Source: Voacanga thouarsii
Lineage: Eukaryota; Streptophyta; Magnoliopsida; Gentianales; Apocynaceae
NCBI GenBank assembly: GCA_026120185.1
Contig: JANUWF010001942.1
Location: 2,108,001 to 2,172,000, forward strand
Direction: 5' to 3'
Length of the DNA stretch: 64,000 bases
Positions 1-11,507 of this stretch are shown one piece after another. A program made the position numbers and the translations under genes. Below the pieces are notes generated by a model. The model ran no database searches, was not told the DNA's origin, and was given only the letters and a program-made list of their open reading frames with translations. Position 1 is the stretch's first letter. The number at the start of each line of letters is the position of its first letter.

Positions 1-1428
1 GTAAAAGGTATTTTTGGCAAATATGTATAGATTTGAGTATATTTCGTGCAGAAAATGCACAAAACCAGAATAGATCTAGCACCAGGCCCAGCTAATGGAC
101 TAGGCGCCAGGTCCATTCTGCTCCAGTAAAAGAATTTGAGCAAGCTTCAGGGGAAATTCTAGAACAAACCTGGCACCAGGTCTGGCAAGTACACCTGGTG
201 TCGGGTCCATTTTGTCTGCCTAGGAGAAAAGGCCAAAAATAGAGTAAAAACAGAGAAAGAACAGAGTACACCTGGCGCCAGGTGGGTCGAAGGTACCCGG
301 CGCCATGTACGCTCTAGAGGCGAATATTCTGTCTATGAAATTAGGGATTGTCCAATGATTTTGGTATTTTCCTACTCCTACTCAGCCAAGACTTCCTCAG
401 CTACGAATTTAGTATCTAAGAAGCCTGTAAAAGCACAAGAAAACACAAGAGCTTGAGGATATACAATAGAGAAAGGTGGATTCATAAACAAAAAGTCTGA
501 ATCTCTCATTGAAGGAAGAGTTTATCCAAATCAAAGAGGGTTATTTAAGAGAGTCTTTAAGGGGAAAGAAAGAAACTTGTCTATGAGTACTTTCTTTTAC
601 CTTTGCTTTCTTTTCCTTAAACAACCATGTATTCAATATGTCTATTATAATTTGACATTATTTTTGTAATTCATGAGTTATTTATTAATTTAGTCTTTTG
701 ATCAATTGATTATTGTTCTTGAGATTTGATTATTTATTTTTCTTACAGAGTTGATTGATTTGAGTTTTGTTATTAACTTGCTTGAAAAAGATGTTGGTAA
801 TGACTTCAATTAATTAGTTTTATATTTCTTATCTTTTAACTTGCTTGAAAGGGGGTTAATTGTCTAGAACATTGGTAATCGAAGAATAGTTGATGACTGC
901 TAGAATATGGATCCATTGACTAATTTCATATTTTAAATCACCTAGAATATAAGGGTTTTATATGATGAATGATTTTAATGTATCTTTTGGATAAGTTAGT
1001 CGAGACAGAATATGTTCACTAATTTAACTAGAAGATAATAATTCCATGGATTGCAAACGAAGTGGGTCTATATTAAATCCTTCATGAGACCAAGATAATA
1101 ATTGATTGTGATATTGACTAAGAAATTCATGATTATGTTTTCAAAAGTGTTTGTCTAAATTGCATATTTTTACATCCTTAAATTGTATATATTTTTTTAT
1201 TTTTCTTATTTTTATCTTATTACTTTATTTGATAGGTTAAACAATAAATGAAAAGTGATTAGTGTATACTTGTTCCTTTGAGGATCGATACTCGTTATTT
1301 TTCTATACTATGCTTGCGATGAGTATATTTACTCGTATGTATATTTTGGGGTTCATGTTTTAATTAAAACTTGACTAAGGGATGGATTTAAAATTGATGA
1401 TTTTATGCACCCAAAATTTACACATAAA
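1..1428 (+). repeat. Athila/Tat-like LTR, 5'-truncated by window start
   Basis: This is the same LTR family as the LTRs of element H (20928 and 26359). It shares the leader with GGCGCC-containing repeats (about 75-305), the run of short AT-rich phrases about 'gacgaagt...gattg' and the 3' end with ACACAT. Compared with H, base 1 falls roughly 100 bases into the LTR. The end near 1421-1428 reads CACATAA instead of CACATCA, so the terminal CA is mutated. No primer-binding site follows it, so it is either a 3' LTR or a solo LTR. Its 5' end and target duplication lie outside the window. Confidence 0.75.
75..305. promoter_or_regulatory. GGCGCC-type palindrome cluster in Athila-like LTR
   Basis: Several degenerate copies of a CCTGGCGCCAGG-like palindrome (for example 109-119 and 268-276) lie in an otherwise AT-rich LTR. 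The same kind of cluster occurs at the matching place in other LTRs in this window. A regulatory role is inference only. Confidence 0.4.
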
Positions 1429-1989
1429 TAATCCATTTAATAATTAGAATTTATTCATTAATTCTAATTAAGATTTAATTTATTAATTCTCTAATTAATA
1501 AATTCATATTTAGCAGATCATGAGCAGCATCTAGTAATACATTATGACCATCCAAAAGTTCAGAAAGTTAAGTGGCTTGACATGAACCTTTTAATAGCAA
1601 ATATTAGTGCAATAAACTCATTTCACTATGCAATATCTCATTCGTTTTAGAATATAGAATTAATGTCAATTCCCTCCAGAATATTAATTAATTCTATCCG
1701 AATATTTTAATAGTTGTTTTTGGAATCCATTACTCAACATGTATATCAATCGGAACTATTTTCAACACATAGTCGTCTTGGCCAAGGACTTCTGGAGTAA
1801 TGACTCCTACAAGCACCCATGAGATATTTGCTTCTACTATTAGGAGTGTTGAATCCTTTATTGATGTTCTCAACTACTTCTACTTACTTCACGTTGTACC
1901 CAATATCTCCATCCCATAGGTGGTCTTATAGAGACTCCAGAGATTGGAGTCAAAGTATAACGCTTAGTAAACAAAATACCTTGGAGATT
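1429..1989. other. Unassigned AT-rich interval
   Basis: There is no open reading frame and no recognisable domain here. The first 100 bases are mostly TTAATTA-type sequence; the rest resembles decayed LTR sequence in composition but matches no other part of the window that I can see. It separates the Athila-like LTR from gypsy element A. Confidence 0.4.
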
Positions 1990-3040
1990 TAATATGATAT
2001 TGGTGTTGATTTCCTATTGAATTTCGTGGCTAAATTTAGGGTAAAATACAAGACCTATCAAAGAACTCAAAACAGTGAGTTTAGTGAAGAAATGACACAC
2101 TCAATTCAAATACTAGGACCCTAAACCAAAATAGAGAACTTAGAACACTAGAAATAAGAATCAAGTCATTCAAATCACAACCAAAGACCCTTGATTCAAC
2201 AAGAAATAAAGAACACTTTGACAAAGATGATTTAGGTAACCAACTTTACCTCCAACAAGAACCTTAGATTAGCTATAATATAAGACCCAAATTAGCAAGC
2301 TAATTGATCTATCCTAAAAGAGTTTATAGACTCAATACATAGGGAAGGACTAAAACCTCATATTAGTCTTATTGTTTATGAGATTTACCCAAGAGGAATC
2401 ACCTCTCAAAAGCTCTTAAAGGAGACTCTTTGATTTCTATTAATATTCAAAGTTGTTATATTGAAATGTTATAATCCTATATATATAGGCATGTAAACCT
2501 AATTAAGGTGAGATGAAATCTCAGCTATTCAAGTATTTAAAAGGTCTAAAATATCCCTATTACATAATAAAAGTCGTGAGAATTAAATTGAAAATAAACA
2601 TAAAACAAAATAAGAAAACTCAACAAAATAGGGCTAAGCCCGAAGTGACCTGGTGCCAGGTTAACTTGTTGGGCCTAGCGCCGGGCCCAGATTGGTCTCT
2701 ACACAGTTAGATTTTCTTATGTTTTTAGCCTCTTCTTGTGCTTCCTTGGTCCTCCACACTAATTGTTGTCCAGGCTTTGAGTTTCTTGGCCCCTTCTTTG
2801 ATCTTTCATCTCTTGAAAACTTTCTTAATTCTTGATTTATCTTCTTGAAGGTCTTTCAAGCTTCCCTTTGGCACCACATTCTTTACTATCTTCAAATTCC
2901 TTGGCTTGGTGGCCTATTTGGCTTGAATCCTCAATTTAAAGCCTTCATAATTTAAATTCTTCCTTGGTACCATGGAATGTCGTTTGAATCTCCATCTCCC
3001 TTCTTCAGCTTTAGTATGATGCTTGGATGGATTCCTATCA
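1990..3040 (-). repeat. Left LTR of element A (3' LTR in element orientation)
   Basis: It aligns along its whole length with 5387-6494, 30791-31914 and the split LTR 20540-20927 plus 27779-28505. The end ATTCCTATCA (3031-3040) is intact. The other end reads TAATATGATATTGG where its sisters have TGATATGATCTTGG, so the terminal TG has mutated. Length is 1051 bp against about 1.11 kb in the sisters. Confidence 0.85.
2640..2692. promoter_or_regulatory. GGCGCC-type palindrome cluster in LTR of A
   Basis: CTGGTGCCAGG and CTAGCGCCGGG occur inside about 50 bases. This is a decayed copy of the cluster seen better at 28043-28165 in element C. Confidence 0.4.
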
Positions 3041-3053
3041 TTTTCCCCTTTTT
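3041..3053 (-). other. Polypurine tract of element A
   Basis: The plus strand reads TTTTCCCCTTTTT directly after the LTR end, so the element strand has a purine run abutting TGATAGG. This is the expected site for plus-strand DNA priming. Confidence 0.75.
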
Positions 3054-3183
3054 GAAGACGATTCATCCTCGAATTAACATCTCTGTAAGATCTCAAACAA
3101 GAATATTTTTGTGAAAATGAAAATACAAGTTTTTGCTCTCCTACATCTCATTTTCCCCTTATTTTCACTTTTCTTCTTTGTAG

Positions 3184-3184
<1 letters not shown>

Positions 3185-3229
<45 letters not shown>
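3185..3229. repeat. (TC)n microsatellite
   Basis: About 22 uninterrupted CT units lie inside the Lys/Glu-rich linker region of element A. The matching place in the truncated second copy (about 6640) has only a short CTCTC run, so the array expanded in this copy. Confidence 0.95.
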
Positions 3230-3232
<3 letters not shown>

Positions 3233-4332
3233 ATTTTCACTCTTCAAGCACAAGAAGGTCTCATTTGCTTTGTTTCCCTCTTCACTCTTTTTCTTTTTCT
3301 CTTCTTTTGCACCATCTTTTTTTGAATTTTCCTTAAACTCTTCTTCTTTTCTCTCTTACTTTTGTTTCTTTCTCAACTCTTTTCTCTCGTTGTCCTTCTC
3401 CCTCAAGATATTTTGATCTTTAAGTACCTCACTAGGGGATAATAGAAGTAATGTAATCTTCTTCCCATCTTTGTTCAAAACATATGTTATCTTCCTCCCC
3501 TTGTGCGCCATATCCCTATCAAACATCCATTGCATTTCTAATAAAATATGCCCTACTTACATTGGGAACACATCACATAGCACCACATTTTTATAGGCCC
3601 CCATAGCAAACTCAACCTCAACTTGTTTGTTTACTTTTACTTCTCCACAATCACTCAACTAATGGAGTTTGTATGGTTTAGGATGTCTCATGGTTTCTAA
3701 TCCCATGTCCTTCACTATAGTATCACTTATCGCATTGGTGCAACTTCCTCCGTCAATGATCATACTACAAGGCTTTCGTTCATCTAGACACCTTGTGTAA
3801 AAGATATTGCACCTTTGGGAATTCTCTTCATTCTCAACATCATTTTCACCCTTAATCTTTCTAGCAACACCAATCAATGGGAAAACTTTCCCTACCTCAA
3901 GCCTTTCCTCTTTACCCTTTTCTTCTCTAGGCTTTTGGGTTGTTCACAATGATTGTTTTGGTGGCTTATTTTTCTGATTTGGTGAATATTCAAAAATAGG
4001 ATTGGTATTTGTAGACTTCTTAGGATAGGTCTCTTTCCTTACACACCTCAATTTCTTTCCTAACCCCAAACTTTTTCTACCTCTTCCTTTTTTTTTGGAA
4101 TTTTTTGATAACATCCCATAAAATGTTCTCCACATTCCTTCATTAGTTGCTCATATAACGGGGGTGGAGGTTTGTACTCATTTCTCACTCTAAGGCTATC
4201 TTCTCTTTTAGCATTTGTTGAGGTTTAGCTTTAGTTATATTTCATTCCCTTAATGTCCCTCCTCGTGCCTTCTATTTTTGCTTGAAAAATTTCAAAGGTG
4301 GCTTTAATATCAAATGAAGTTCTTTGGGACAT

Positions 4333-5369
4333 TGTATTGAGAATTTCAAGGGTTCTCACTTGTAAAATTTAGATAAAAAGAGAAAGTAATTTCTTACAAT
4401 CACTACCTCACGTGTATGTACTCACTCTCGTGTTTAACTCTCATTTAGCTTTTAACAAGAATAAGCTCACACTCTTGCATTTTTTTCAAGCACTCAATTT
4501 CCTCAATGAGTTCTTCCACAAAATCTCCCCAATTGCTTAGGAGTTAGTCCAAATTTGACAAGTTTACTAACCCTCTAAAGACAACCAACTAGACTTAGAT
4601 GGAAGTTTGTTCATCAACAACAATGAGCCTCAAAGAGTTTATATCAAGAGTCAATGATTTCAAGAGAGTTCAATAACTTCAAGACTAAGGAATGGGTGAA
4701 TGGAAAAGACTTAACAAGAATTTCAATAGAACACTAGAAGTTCAAGGAATATATCACTCAAGAACAAGAGTAAGAATTCAACAACTACAATGAGCTCGAT
4801 TGGACAAGCAATGTCCCTAAGAAACTTGAAAACAATAGCTATCCAATTATAGAAGTGTTGATAAAATTTTTTAGCCACAATCTCAAATGAAAAGTTTACT
4901 CAAGCAAAATATCAAATACGTGAGGTGCAACCTCGTAACTCAAGGGGTTTTAAAATATTCACATTTGTAAAAACCCAAAAACTCAATAATCATAAGAAAA
5001 ATTAATCCCCAATGATTATACTAATATCAATGAATAATTTCTCAACAAGTAGAAGTAAAAAATATGAGTTTTATAGTTCACAAATTTAGCATGAAAATGA
5101 GTTACGAGATTCTTTTTGAACTCAATAAATTTGCAGTAAATAAACAAAAAAAAAAACCACATTTATGCCATTTAAAGCTTCAAGTAGCTACTCAAACATC
5201 AACCCGACATACAAGATCAATTTCTCAACAAAAAAATCAAGAAAAATAAAAAATTTGAAAACCTTTTTGAAGCACCTTCCTTAGTGACGAATTTGCTCTA
5301 TTTTTCTTGAAACTTTGAAGCATTTTTCTTAAAGAACCAAGCCTTGATAAGAATCAAAGCTTTTCTCTC
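4333..5369 (-). other. 5' leader region of element A
   Basis: About 1 kb lies between the gag start and the primer site. It has no sustained reading frame on the element strand. It matches 29735-30770 of element C and, more distantly, 33904-34661 of D, so it is a genuine conserved leader of the family. Confidence 0.7.
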
Positions 5370-5381
5370 TCTGATATCAAA
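5370..5381 (-). other. Primer-binding site of element A (initiator tRNA-Met type)
   Basis: The plus strand reads TCTCTGATATCAA, the reverse complement of a TGGTATCAGAG-type site with one change, six bases from the LTR start at 5387. Element C has the better version at 30769-30783 and D at 34662-34672. Confidence 0.7.
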
Positions 5382-5386
5382 CTATT

Positions 5387-6494
5387 TGATATGATCTTGG
5401 GGTTGATTTTCTATTGAATTTCGTGGCTAAATTTAGGGTAAAATACAAGACCAATCAAAGAACTCAAAGCAGTGAGTTTGATAGAGAAATGACATACCTA
5501 ATTCAAATACTAGGACCCTAAGTCAAAATAGAGCATTAGAATACTATAGATGAGAATCAAGTCATCCAAATCACAATCAAAGACCCTTGATTCAATATGA
5601 ACTCAAGAACACTTTGAAAAAGACAATTTAGGCAACCAACTTTACCTTCAACAAGAACCTTAGATTAGCTATAACCTAATAACCAAATTAGTAAACTAAT
5701 TGATCTATCCTAAAAGAGTTTATAGATTCAATACATAGGAAAGGACTAGGCCCTTAGATTGATCTTGATGTTCATGGGATTTACCCAAAAGGAATCACCT
5801 CTCAAAAGCTCTCAAAGGAGACTCATTGATTTCTATCAATATTTGTAGTTGTTACATTAAAATATTATAATGCCATATATATAGGCATGTAAACCTAACT
5901 AAGGTATGATGAAATCTCATCCATTCAAGTATTTAAAAGGTCTAAAATATCCCTATTACATAATAAAAATCGTGGGAATTAAATTGGAAACAAACATAAA
6001 ACAAAACAAAAGAACTTAGCAAAATAGCGTTAAGCCCGAAGTGATCTGGCGCCAAGTAGACATGTTGGGCCTGGTGCTGGGTTGGTGTTGCCTAAATTGG
6101 CTAACGGACCGAGAGGGCCTGGCACCAGGTGGGCTTGTTGGGCCTAGCACTGGGCCCGGACTGGTCTCTACACAGTCGGCTTTTCTTGTATTTTCAGCAT
6201 CCTCTTGTGCTCCCTTGACCCTCCACATTAATTGTTATCCAAGCTTTGATCTTCTTGGAGCTTCTTTGATCCTCCATCACTTAACAACTTTCTTGATTCT
6301 GGAAGGTTTTTCAAGCTTCCCTTTGGCACCCACTTTTTTACTATCTTCATATTCTTTTGCTTAGAGACTTATTTGGCTTGAATCCTTCGTTAAAAGCCTT
6401 CATAATTTAAATTCGTGCTTGGCACCATAGAATATGGTTTGAATCTCTATTCCCTTCTTTAGCTTTAGTATAATGCTTGGGCGGATTCATATCA
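5387..6494 (-). repeat. Middle LTR of element A (shared by the tandem arrangement)
   Basis: It starts TGATATGATC and ends CATATCA, 1108 bp long. On its left it has a primer-binding site, on its right a polypurine tract (6495-6507), so it serves as 5' LTR for the copy on its left and 3' LTR for the truncated copy on its right. A palindrome cluster with GGCGCC-like units lies at 6046-6170. Confidence 0.85.
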
Positions 6495-7018
6495 TTTTCC
6501 CCTTCTTGATGACGATTCGTCATCAAATTAACATCTGTGTAAGATCTCAAACAAGAATTGTTTTTGTGAAGATGAAAATACAAGTTTTTGCTCTCCCACT
6601 TCTAATTTTCCCCCTCATCTTCACTTTTCTTCTTTGTAGCTTCTCTCTCATTATTTTCACTCTTCAAGTACAAGAAGGTCTCATTTACTTTGTCTCCCTC
6701 TTCACTCTTTTTCTTTTTCTCTTCTTTTACACCCTCTTGTTTTGAATTTTCCTTAAACTCTTCTTCTTTTCTCTCTTGCTTTTGCTTCTTTCTCAACTCT
6801 TTTCTTTCGTTGTCCTTCTCTCTCAAGATATTTTGATCTTTAAGCATCTTACTAGGGGATAATGGAAGTAGTGTAATTTTCTTTCCATCTTTGTTCAAAT
6901 CATATGTATTCTCCCTCCCCTTGTGTGCCATATCCCTATCAAACATCTATAGCCTTCCAAAAAAAATATACCCCACTTGCATTGGGAATATATCACATAA
7001 CACCACATCTTTATAGGT
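6495..7018 (-). pseudogene. Truncated second internal region of A (protease tail)
   Basis: It begins with the polypurine tract TTTTCCCCTTC and then reads, on the minus strand, a 114-residue frame (6602-6946) containing the post-retropepsin segment MFDRDMAHKGREN and KKITLLPLSPSKM, followed by a Lys/Glu-rich linker. This segment normally sits between protease and reverse transcriptase in plant gypsy polyproteins. The copy stops abruptly at 7018, inside the retropepsin region. Confidence 0.75.
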
Positions 7019-8089
7019 CCTATTTCTAATAAGTTTAATGTCGAGATTGTAATTAGCATCTCTCAAGTTTTTCATACTGAATTGACTAGACAATCAAACC
7101 TTAATAGCTAATAATATCTCTACATCATTCCCAATGAGCAGAATATCATCTATATATAGCACAAGAAAAATCACATTAATGACTTCCAGTTTTCTATACA
7201 CACATGGCTCATCCTCGTTTTGAGTAAAGCTATAAGATTTTACAGTCTTATTAAAATGAATGTTCTATGCTCTAGATACCTGCTTAAATCTATAAATGGA
7301 CTTCTTAAACTTATAAAATAATATATTTTTGGCATTTGGCAATAAAGCCCTCCAATTGGGACATATAGAAGTCTTCACTAAGATGGCTATTGAGAAAAGC
7401 CATCATGACATCCATTTACCATATTTCGTAGTCATAGTGAAATGCGATAGCAAGGAGAATACGGATGGACTTAAGCATGGCTACTGAAGAAAATATTTCT
7501 TCATAATCGATACCATCTTTCTAAGTATACCCTTTCATCACAAGTCTAACTTTAAAGGTTTCCACCTTCCCATTTGCATCTCTCTTATTCTTGTATATCC
7601 ATTTATACCCAATGTGTTTTATCCTTTCAAACGAAGTTACAAGATCCTAAACCTGATTGAACTATATAGACTCAATCTCGACTTTCATTACTTTATACAA
7701 TAGGTTTGCATCGGCATCAGTAATGGCCTCCCCGTATTTAATAGGATCTTAGTCCTGATGGTTAGAAATTACGTAAAAAATCACTCCAATCCATATTTCT
7801 AGAGCCCTAGATGTCCTTCCACTATGTTAAGGCTCCTTTTGTACAGGTTCCTGAGGCTGTGCCTCTTCTTGTTCTATAATTGAGTCAGAAGAAGTTGATT
7901 CAGAAGATAACTTACCTTTCAGTTCCATCCTAGTTGAACCTTTCGTGGATGTACTTTAATCATCCTCCACGTATCTAGTATTGGTACTTAATAATAGTTT
8001 CTGCTCTTTGGGATAATAAAAGTAATTACCCTTTGTTCCTTTTGGATACACGACAAAGTAGTATAATTCTACCTTAGTTCTAGTTTATC

Positions 8090-8281
8090 TCATTTGATCA
8101 ATACATAAGTTAGACATCCCCATATCCTGAGATGGTTTAGACTTGACTTACGCCCAGCCCATATCTCATAGGATGTTTTAGGTACTAATTTGAAAGGTAT
8201 CAAGTTCAAAATATATGCCGCTATTTCCAAGGCATATCTGAAAAAAAAAAAAAAAACTAGAAGAGTAGCATGAGATATCAT
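8090..8281 (-). pseudogene. Integrase C-terminal fragment of E
   Basis: This 63-residue frame contains the YALEIAAYILNLIPFK and YEIWAGRKSSLNHLRIWGC signatures of the copia integrase C-terminal part. An A14 run at 8239-8253 gives a phenylalanine stretch and probably marks a slippage error. It continues the core at 8336-8614 across stop codons. Confidence 0.85.
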
Positions 8282-8335
8282 ATTTCAGACTATTTCCATC
8301 AATATCTTGTTCCATCTCTCAGCTACTCAGTTCTG

Positions 8336-8614
8336 CTAGGGTGTCCCCGATGCAGAGAGCTGAGATATTATCTTATAATATATTATGTAATCTTTAAATT
8401 CATCGAGAAAGTACTCTCCACCATGATCCGATCGTAAGGTTTTGATGAATTTATCTATTCGATGCTTCATTTCAGCCTTAAACTCTTTAAATTTATCAAA
8501 AGAGTCAGATTTATGCCTTATTAGATTAACATAACCGTAACTTATACAATCATCCATGAAAGTTATGAAGTACTCAAACCCTCCTCTTGCTAGTGTAGAT
8601 AATGGACCACACAC
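8336..8614 (-). pseudogene. Integrase catalytic core fragment of E
   Basis: This 92-residue frame has FITFMDDCISYGYV (first Asp), KFKEFKAEMKHRIDKFIKTLRSDHGGEY (second Asp) and ends at SASGTP just before a TAG where copia integrases have Gln. It is the RNase-H-fold strand-transfer domain that inserts the element cDNA in the nucleus. Confidence 0.9.
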
Positions 8615-9463
8615 ATCAGTTTAAATAAGGCTTAATATCTCTTTGGCTCTATCTACCTTCTGGGTAAAATACCATTTGGTCATCTTCCCCATAAGGCAAG
8701 ATTTACACTGAGGCAAACTTTTTAATCTTAATGAGCACATAGGCTCATTATGAATTAATATTTGATTCCTGGTTCAGTTGATGTGACCTAATCTTAGATG
8801 ACATAGATAAGAGTAATTGCTATTGGTCTTTCTCTTCCTACTTAAAGGTTTGTTTTGAGCATTATTTATCTGATTGTTAATAGAATTTATGAAGAATAGG
8901 TTTTCATACAGGTGCCCATACATAAAATTTCTCCATTTCTACTATTGTAATATCAGAATGGAAAGAAACAGAATAACCATGATTTTATTAGTCTTGCAAC
9001 TAAAATTAAATTCTATTTAAAATATGGTAAATATAAAATATCTTTCAAAACTACTACTCTATTACAATCAAATTGAAGTTCAGCTCTTCTAATGTTTGGG
9101 CCCATACTTGTGCTCTATTCCCCACGTGAAGTTCATGTTTGTCCTTTTGGACTCTTCTTATCTTCTTAAATCCCTGCAGGAAGTTACAGAAATGATCAGT
9201 GGCTCCAGAATCAATAATCTATATTGAAGTTGATCCAACTATAGATATAGACTCTAGATAGTAAACATTATTTGTGCGATTTTTCTTGGCCTAAAGGTCT
9301 GGATACTCATTTTTTTCAGTGTCCTTTCTTGCCACACTTGAAGCACTTGCTATTGGATTTATCTTTGGGCTAGGATTTGGGTTGAGCCACTATGTTTCCC
9401 TTCTTCTTTTTAAAATTTTTGAGCTTGGACCCAGTTCTAGAAGAACAAGCCTTAGCAATTAAG

Positions 9464-11485
9464 TGAGGGACGAAAAACAGAGAGCATCATGCAGTTACGA
9501 GAAAAACAGAGGAAAAAAAAATGCAAGCCTTAAAGGCCACACGGAAGCGTGAAGATCATACCTTTGTGCTCCTTAAGCCTTCTAGGTTGAGTAGAAGTAA
9601 ATTGAACGACAGGAATTGCTTCGCCTTTCCCGCTTGAAGAAGCTTCTGGTTGAAAACCCGCTAGCCTTCTACTTCGCCTTGTTTGCATGAACGCCAAGCT
9701 TTTCAACTCTCGGAATATTCCTCTGCCCAACCTCTAGTCGGTGAACACAATGGTGAGGAGGAACGATATCAAATCTCCTTAGTTCTCTTGCTATTGGTTA
9801 GTAAAGAAAATAAGAAGAAACAGAGAAGGAGGGAGGCGAGAGAGTGAGAGAGTGGCGTGAGGCTCTGTGTTGGTTAGGAGATTGGGGTTTTCCTCTACCA
9901 GAGACTTGTTTATTGGTTAGCCAAAATTAGGTCTTTCAATCTCTGATAAACATATCCTCGGGATATCATATTTCAAAACACCCGGATGTTATCCTGAGAA
10001 TCAGTTTGGCTTAATTCTAAACTCTTCTTAACCGTATCTGGAAAAAATCCTATGGTCCAAGCTATTGGGCCAAAATAAATTTTATTATTTTTCTTGGACT
10101 CAAAAGGCCCAAAATAATAAATATTAATTATTTATTTCTTGGGCTTATATAAACAACCTAATAAATAATTAATGAGCCCAAATGAACCATAACAATTAAC
10201 CTTTAATTATTTATTTCTTATGCCTATATAAATAACCCAATAAATAATTAAACATTAATTATTTCTCCTAGTTTAAGCCCAGGTTAATTTTCTAATTATT
10301 CATACTGGACCTAGGCCCTGAATAATTAATTAACCAATTAAACCAGATAATTAATTTCTCTCAACTCCTATTTTATTTATTTATTTATTTATTTTATTCC
10401 AGTTTAATAATAAATTAGACTTTTTGAATAAAATAAAATAAAATAAAATCCTCTTCAACTGAGACCAATTCCTTAACCCAAAATTAGTTAGGACTTACGA
10501 GCTATTCCGAGGACCAAAAAGACACATCGCATTGGCTGCTAAAATGACCAAAATACCCCTACTATATAAATAGCTGTATTTTGCATTTTAAATATTTTTT
10601 AATATCACCATAAAGAAATATTGACCCTAAGGACAATACTACATTAGCAAAGTCTCCGACCTACAGGTGAAATGACTAAAATACCCCTCTATATATCGCC
10701 GTACATTTAGAGAGGAAGAAGTGTACTAACACCCCTCTAAATGACATCTACCATCCTTAGGCTTCTAGTCTAATGATCCACGACTTCCTGGAGTGTTTCC
10801 GCTTTCCTAGGGAGCTACCCTAAAGCAAACATCCAAGTCATGTTTTCCAGGGCCCTGGACATTTTAGACCATTTGGACAACCACAAGGGGCAATATAGTG
10901 CAAAAACTTTCTTGTATAAGTCTGTCTTAACTAATTAGTCACACATACCCAACATGCAAGTATATTGGCCCTACGATAGAACCTCAACTATAGAAAATCA
11001 AAGTATATGCTTCCAGCTTCGCCAGACCACCAACTCATACTCAAGTCGTAGAGTACTAGTCCACGTTGTAGCGATAGTAGTCTAGGTTTCTATCATATAG
11101 TACTTTTAGAAACCACTACTACAGGTCCTGTCCTACGTATTCGAAATACGCTTATGTCATGAAGTGAGTGGACTACTCACTGGCTAAAGGTAAGCCATTC
11201 CCCATTTAGAATTCATAACATAATAACCTATGCATGATGAGGTTCCCAGTCTCATCAATAGGTTAAGAACAAATGTTTATGTGTTAAATAACTCGTGCTC
11301 CATACCTTACTATGAAAGACCACCATTCACATGGATCACTTTTTTAAACACAATGGGTCTGTTCCAAACGAAAATCGTGCATAAACAAAAAGTAAATTCA
11401 TAAACAATTTCTAAAAATAAATTCTTTTATTAAAATATTCAATTTTACATCAGAAACCTAGTCTAAGAGGACATACAATTCAACA
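9464..11485 (-). repeat. Left (3') LTR of copia B
   Basis: It runs from TGAGGGACG to CATACAATTCAACA and is directly followed by the polypurine complement ATCTCCCACTTGT. It matches 15519-17537, the split LTR of E and, in inverse orientation, the solo LTR 60232-62273. Confidence 0.95.
10123..10252. repeat. Twin AT hairpins in LTR of copia B
   Basis: Two successive inverted repeats each have perfect 14-bp arms and a 23-base loop: ATTAATTATTTATT (10123-10136) with AATAAATAATTAAT (10160-10173), and TTTAATTATTTATT (10202-10215) with AATAAATAATTAAA (10239-10252). Each loop has a TATATAAA or TATATAAAT core. The pair is kept in the other B LTR (about 16178-16310) and in the solo LTR (about 61479-61610). 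The function is unknown; TATA-like promoter or RNA structure are options. Confidence 0.7.
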
Positions 11486-11498
11486 ATCTCCCACTTGT
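11486..11498 (-). other. Polypurine tract of copia B
   Basis: The plus strand ATCTCCCACTTGT next to the LTR end is the complement of an ACAAGTGGGAGAT tract, as usual in this type of copia element. Confidence 0.85.
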
Positions 11499-11507
11499 AC
11501 TCTAAGA

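Larger units (their letters stand above)
2914..4332 (-). pseudogene. Gag-protease remnant of mini-element A
   Basis: Reading leftwards from an ATG at 4330-4332, the N-terminus has a Ser-Phe-Asp-Ile motif shared with the homologous starts at 29734 (C) and 33903 (D). The gag core and its WW-containing domain, present in D, are missing. A basic, Lys-rich gag C-terminus (about 3944-4135) is followed by a retropepsin-like segment (3659-3877) with IIDGGSCTN at the active site and HPKPYKL downstream. A Lys/Glu-rich linker leads to the tail at 2914-3096, which crosses the polypurine tract and ends inside the LTR. Several stops and frame changes break it. It would cleave a Gag-like polyprotein if intact; no reverse transcriptase follows. 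Confidence 0.75.
1990..7018 (-). mobile_element. Gypsy mini-element A, arranged LTR-internal-LTR-partial internal
   Basis: On the minus strand this is a Ty3/gypsy-type element with three parts: an LTR (1990-3040), an internal region of about 2.35 kb (3041-5386) and a second LTR (5387-6494). A second, truncated copy of the internal region follows (6495-7018), starting again with a polypurine tract. The extra internal piece means either two tandem copies sharing an LTR or an unequal recombination product. The internal region encodes only gag ends and a retropepsin remnant. Reverse transcriptase and integrase are absent, as in element C, so A and C belong to one non-autonomous family. No target duplication can be assigned because the right end is cut at the junction with copia element E. 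Confidence 0.85.
7019..9463 (-). pseudogene. pol: Copia element E, left part: RT, integrase, protease, gag end
   Basis: On the minus strand the order from right to left is Gag zinc knuckle KCFKCGKK (about 9320-9350), protease with DSGATDH (about 9205-9225), gag-pre-integrase, integrase core and the N-terminal part of reverse transcriptase (7019-7760). In the integrase (8336-8614) the aspartates of FMDD and RSDHGGEY are visible, and the VAER glutamate segment follows after a TAG and a TGA (about 8315-8340). The region has many stops and frameshifts. It ends at 7019 in the middle of reverse transcriptase, so the RT end, RNase H and 3' LTR are lost. Its gag gene is interrupted at 9459-9463 by element B. 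Confidence 0.85.

Noticed and set aside
3111..3416. 101-residue plus-strand frame rich in Ser and Leu
   Set aside because: It is the antisense of the Lys/Glu-rich linker of element A and of the CT microsatellite.
10369..10446. TTTA and AAAAT runs as independent microsatellites
   Set aside because: They recur in both B LTRs and the solo LTR and are part of the LTR rather than separate loci.
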